Below are positions 6,709 to 8,761 of a stretch of 8,761 bases of DNA, in pieces (position 1 is the stretch's first letter; each line of letters opens with the position of its first letter). Location of the stretch: the NCBI GenBank assembly GCA_023415375.1, contig JAEZKW010000128.1:1-8761 (forward strand), given 5' to 3'. The notes under the pieces are model-generated. The model did no database searches and was not told the origin of the DNA. It worked only from the letters and a program-made list of their open reading frames with translations. The DNA is from Bacillota bacterium. GTDB taxonomy: Bacteria; Bacillota; UBA4882; UBA8346. The translations under genes were made by a program, and so were the position numbers.

Positions 6709-6737
6709 TTTATTTTTATCCAATAATTTGATATAAT
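6709..6737 (+). promoter_or_regulatory. Extended -10 promoter of speE
   Basis: A perfect TATAAT at 6732-6737 is preceded by the extended -10 TG (6729-6730). A weak -35 (TTTATT at 6709-6714) lies 17 bp upstream. The predicted start near 6744 gives a leader of about 30 nt containing the GAGGAG ribosome binding site at 6762-6767. This suggests constitutive transcription independent of the upstream TPR gene. Confidence 0.7.
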
Positions 6738-6773
6738 CTACGCGATTACAAAAATTCGAATGAGGAGATTTTT

Positions 6774-7607
6774 ATGGAACTTTGGTACACTGAAAAGCAA
6801 ACTCCGAATCTGGGTTTCTCCTGCAAAATGACCCGGACATTGCATACTGAACAGACCGAATATCAAGACATGGCAGTCATTGATACACTCCAATTCGGTA
6901 AAATGTTGGTACTGGATGGAATGGTTATGACGACAGAGGCCGATGAATTTGTTTATCATGAAATGATTAGTCATATTGCTTTAAATACTCATCCGAACCC
7001 GAAAAAAGTTTTAGTAATCGGCGGCGGCGATGGTGGGGTCATTAGGGAAATATTGAAACATGAAGCTGTAAAAGAAGCGGTTTTGGCAGAAATCGACAAT
7101 CGTGTGATTGAGATCAGCCAGCAATATTTGCCGGGTATCGCCGGAGCACTAACCGACGCCAGAGTGAAGCTGGCGGTTGGAGATGGGGTTGCCTATGTTC
7201 GCGGGCAAAAGAATCAGTACGATGTGATTATTATTGACTCTACTGAACCGATTGGACCGGCGGTTGGTCTTTTTAGCCGGGAATTCTACCAAGATGTCTA
7301 CCAGGCTTTAACTGCTGATGGGATTATGGTGGCACAGAGTGAGTCTCCTTTTGTAAATCAAGATGTGATCCAAATGATCTATGGAAATCTAAAAGGGGTA
7401 TTTCCGATTAAGCGTCTCTACACAGCCAGTATCCCTACTTATCCTTCCGGTTTATGGAGTTTCACTTTAGCGAGTAAGAAATATGACCCGTTGGAAGCAA
7501 AATCCGACCGGTTCCAAGTTATGGAAACGAAGTACTACACTCCGGGAATTCATTTTAGCGCCTTTCAATTACCAAGGTTTGTGGAGGGAATTATTGAGGG
7601 AAAATAG
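6774..7607 (+). CDS. speE: Spermidine synthase (polyamine aminopropyltransferase)
   Basis: A 277-residue cytoplasmic enzyme that transfers the aminopropyl group of decarboxylated S-adenosylmethionine to putrescine, giving spermidine and methylthioadenosine. An N-terminal beta domain (LWYTEKQTPNLGFSCKM, then LDGMVMTTEADEFVYHEM) precedes the Rossmann-like core. The nucleotide-binding VIGGGDGGVIREIL is at about 81-94. The acidic residue pair in AEIDNRV lies at E106/D108, and the catalytic-loop motif DSTEPIGPA with Asp155 is present. YPSGLWSF near 223-230 is also conserved. Length equals the usual bacterial short SpeE. GAGGAG lies 6 nt before the ATG. The gene is flanked by its own promoter and terminator, so it is probably monocistronic. 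No agmatinase, arginine decarboxylase or SAM decarboxylase gene is next to it here, so the rest of the pathway lies elsewhere. Confidence 0.95.
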   Translation: MELWYTEKQTPNLGFSCKMTRTLHTEQTEYQDMAVIDTLQFGKMLVLDGMVMTTEADEFVYHEMISHIALNTHPNPKKVLVIGGGDGGVIREILKHEAVKEAVLAEIDNRVIEISQQYLPGIAGALTDARVKLAVGDGVAYVRGQKNQYDVIIIDSTEPIGPAVGLFSREFYQDVYQALTADGIMVAQSESPFVNQDVIQMIYGNLKGVFPIKRLYTASIPTYPSGLWSFTLASKKYDPLEAKSDRFQVMETKYYTPGIHFSAFQLPRFVEGIIEGK

Positions 7608-7647
7608 TGTGATAATGGATGCCCAAGAAAAATATGATTGTCTTCCC

Positions 7648-7673
7648 AAAATCAGCGATAAGCTGATTTTTTT
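7648..7673 (+). terminator. Rho-independent terminator after speE
   Basis: AAAATCAGC (7648-7656) and GCTGATTTT (7662-7670) form a perfect 9-bp stem around GATAA, and the T-run continues to 7673. It lies about 40 bp after the speE stop, as expected for a single-gene unit. Confidence 0.9.
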
Positions 7674-7838
7674 ATATGAAAATTTTATTTACCTAGTATG
7701 GCATTTCTTAAAAAGACCATTAAAATGAAACTAAATAATATTTATATTTGTTTGGTAAAGATACTTTAAAAAATCCGCGAGAAACGTTAAAATTGAATTA
7801 TTATCAATTGGTTACATTGTCTTCATTGGGGGGAAATG
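7674..7838. other. AT-rich upstream region of the secreted FlgT_N-like gene
   Basis: No gene is seen here. It holds a 6-bp dyad AATTGA...TCAATT (7791-7796/7804-7809) about 30 bp before the next start. The 10-mer TTATCAATTG occurs at 7801-7810 and again at 7858-7867, just inside the gene. No convincing -35/-10 pair was found. Confidence 0.5.
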
Positions 7839-8444
7839 ATGAAAAGGTCAGAGATTTTATCAATTGCAGGGACTTTATTCGTTTTATTCAGCAGTTTAAG
7901 TTATGCAGATTTTTCGGGACCGGAAATTATTATAAAAGGACCGGAAATGATAAAAAGTAGCCCCGTAAATCCTGGAACTCCCAAAGATACCAGTGATGAA
8001 ATATGTATTGTAGGACATGGAGCCGACTTGGACAAAGATTCTGACAGACAGAAGGCCTTTATAGCGGCTTTTTGTGATGCATTGAGGAATATCATTCAGA
8101 TAAAAAAGGGTGTTGTAACGCAATCGAATAATGAAAAAGTTGATAATAAACTGATTCCGGTGATTAATGTTTCAAGCAGTGGGCGGATCGGGAGTTTCGA
8201 AATTATCAGCAATACTCAAACGGAAGACTTAACCTTGATTGAAGATAAGGTAATCGTTAAATATAACAATATCATCATAACGATTATAAATTCGGTTTTA
8301 GTTTCCCCCACCATAGAAAAGATAAATTTTATTCACTGGGATAATTTTCCCCAGAATATCGGGGGTATCGAAGTTACGGATGTGACATTTGATAGCAATG
8401 GTATATGTGAAGTACAGCTTTCCTGCAAAGATAAAAATCAATGA
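7839..8444 (+). CDS. Secreted protein with FlgT N-terminal/LPP20-like core
   Basis: A 201-residue protein if started at ATG 7839; the adjacent ATG 7836 would add one Met. GGGGGG (7828-7833) sits 5 nt before 7839 but only 2 nt before 7836, so 7839 is preferred. The N-terminus (KR, then a hydrophobic stretch ending SLSYA) is a signal peptide, probably cut after SYA. There is no lipobox Cys. A 7-residue repeat (GPEIIIK, GPEMIKS) follows. The core ICIVGHGADLD, then RQKAFIAAFCDALRNI, GVVTQS, and later GRIGSFEIIS resembles the small alpha/beta domain of FlgT_N and LPP20-type lipoproteins. In those, a G-x-G strand leads into an RQ-x-A helix ending in DALR. FlgT supports the flagellar H-ring in Vibrio, but stand-alone relatives have no set role. 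No flagellar gene is nearby. Family assignment is by eye only. Confidence 0.6.
   Translation: MKRSEILSIAGTLFVLFSSLSYADFSGPEIIIKGPEMIKSSPVNPGTPKDTSDEICIVGHGADLDKDSDRQKAFIAAFCDALRNIIQIKKGVVTQSNNEKVDNKLIPVINVSSSGRIGSFEIISNTQTEDLTLIEDKVIVKYNNIIITIINSVLVSPTIEKINFIHWDNFPQNIGGIEVTDVTFDSNGICEVQLSCKDKNQ
7917..7958 (+). repeat. 21-bp tandem repeat encoding GPExIxK units
   Basis: GGACCGGAAAT begins at 7917 and again at 7938, 21 bp apart. The units run on with A/T-rich ends and encode GPEIIIK and GPEMIKS just after the signal peptide. The repeat is in frame. Confidence 0.65.
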
Positions 8445-8447
8445 TAA

Positions 8448-8483
8448 GCAAATGAATCCTTATTTCCCTTCATGGTCATTTGC
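8448..8483. repeat. 8-bp inverted repeat after the secreted-protein gene
   Basis: GCAAATGA (8448-8455) and TCATTTGC (8476-8483) flank 20 nt, and the palindrome CCATTAATGG (8483-8492) follows. No T-run is present, so this is not a standard terminator. Its role is unknown. Confidence 0.4.
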
Positions 8484-8620
8484 CATTAATGGAAGCATCT
8501 CCTCTTTAATTCTACGTTTCCTTCCTTGTAGAGCTATCAGCCTTTCAGGTAGCGGTGCTTGTAATGCACTCATTTTAGAGTGGGTCGGCTGAATTCATGC
8601 TTTTCGTCTAATGACAACAT
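8460..8620 (-). pseudogene. Two overlapping tiny frames on the minus strand, possible gene remnant
   Basis: On the minus strand an ATG at 8620, preceded by AAGGTGA (complement of 8621-8627), opens a 16-residue frame (MLSLDEKHEFSRPTLK). It stops at 8570 within an ATGA overlap. The second frame starts at 8573 and runs 37 residues to a stop at 8460. It contains LPERLIALQGRKRRIKEEML, a basic, helical-looking stretch. Read as one chain across the A-run at the junction, the two would give a protein of just over 50 residues, so a frameshifted gene or a transposase or integrase remnant is possible. I recognise no family. It converges on the upstream secreted-protein gene, ending 16 bp from its stop. 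The pair could equally be chance. Confidence 0.3.
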
Positions 8621-8684
8621 TCACCTTAATACATAAGATATATTACTAAAAACCTTAGCCAAAAAGAATGACGAGGTGAAATGA

Positions 8685-8761
8685 ATGTCTATGAATTATG
8701 GTTCGGAATCATTTGAATATGTCATCCAGCCCGAGGATACACTTTGGGACCTGGCGGATGA
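8685..8761 (+). CDS. LysM-domain protein, N-terminal fragment
   Basis: Twenty-five codons are visible before the window ends. ATG 8685 has GAGGTGA (8673-8679) 5 nt upstream; ATG 8691 in the same frame is an alternative. ATG 8681 is out of frame and stops after 11 codons. The sequence FEYVIQPEDTLWDLAD matches the start of a LysM module (YxVQxGDTLWxIA), which binds peptidoglycan or chitin-type glycans. The module begins about nine residues from the start with no signal peptide before it. This is typical of LysM proteins of spore coats and other non-classical locations in Bacillota, though the remaining domains cannot be seen. Confidence 0.75.
   Translation, partial: MSMNYGSESFEYVIQPEDTLWDLAD

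Noticed and set aside
7616..7729. 37-codon frame after speE starting ATG 7616
   Set aside because: It runs straight through the speE terminator hairpin, lacks a ribosome binding site, and is not similar to agmatinase (speB), which often follows speE.
7748..7960. 70-codon + strand frame overlapping the start of the secreted-protein gene
   Set aside because: The overlapping frame has a signal peptide, a strong ribosome binding site and a family-like core; this one has none.
8389..8592. 67-codon + strand frame spanning the end of the secreted protein and the intergenic region
   Set aside because: It starts inside the real gene in another frame and shows low-complexity, non-protein-like composition with no ribosome binding site.
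1..8761. CRISPR array, tRNA, rRNA or intact insertion sequence
   Set aside because: No regularly spaced long repeats, tRNA cloverleaf, rRNA signature or transposase gene with terminal repeats was seen.

Overview
This window looks like ordinary chromosome from a bacterium of moderate GC (low-to-mid 40s by eye), with essentially every gene on the + strand. The leading gene end is a TSCPD-type protein, a family I associate with Bacillota and some other anaerobes. Strong AGGAGG-type ribosome binding sites and TATAAT-type promoters also fit a Bacillota-like or related anaerobe. Two exported proteins without any lipobox, one of them FlgT_N/LPP20-like, would also be compatible with a diderm. I cannot name the genus.

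Layout. (1) 1-2462 is a compact co-directional cluster. It holds the end of a TSCPD protein, a small acidic protein with an eight-cysteine CXC tail, an HD-domain dGTPase-like protein (dgt) and a TlyA-type S4/FtsJ rRNA 2'-O-methyltransferase. dgt and tlyA overlap by ATGA, so they are probably translationally coupled. The cluster ends at a rho-independent terminator (2579-2607). (2) 2463-2843 is a 381-bp non-coding stretch. It contains that terminator, a possible competing fold just before it, and two overlapping, mutually exclusive inverted repeats in the leader of the next gene. (3) 2844-6706 holds an iron-type alcohol dehydrogenase and, 32 bp later, a large exported TPR plus beta-sandwich protein, probably one operon. 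(4) 6732-7673 is a self-contained spermidine synthase unit (speE) with an extended -10 promoter and its own terminator. (5) 7839-8444 encodes a secreted protein whose core resembles the FlgT N-terminal/LPP20 type. (6) 8445-8684 is non-coding on the + strand but carries a pair of tiny overlapping reading frames on the - strand, possibly a gene remnant. (7) From 8685 a LysM-domain protein begins and runs off the window.

How the genes fit together. The first cluster joins nucleotide-pool control (dGTPase) to ribosome modification (TlyA), which is housekeeping. The dehydrogenase and its TPR partner have no obvious biochemical link. SpeE is a stand-alone polyamine gene, and the last two genes concern the cell envelope. 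I found no CRISPR array, tRNA, rRNA, intact insertion sequence or defence cassette. No clearly new multi-gene system is visible. The most unusual items are the CXC-tail protein, the 18-bp hexapeptide repeat with a nested hairpin inside the TPR protein, and the leader structures between 2539 and 2758.
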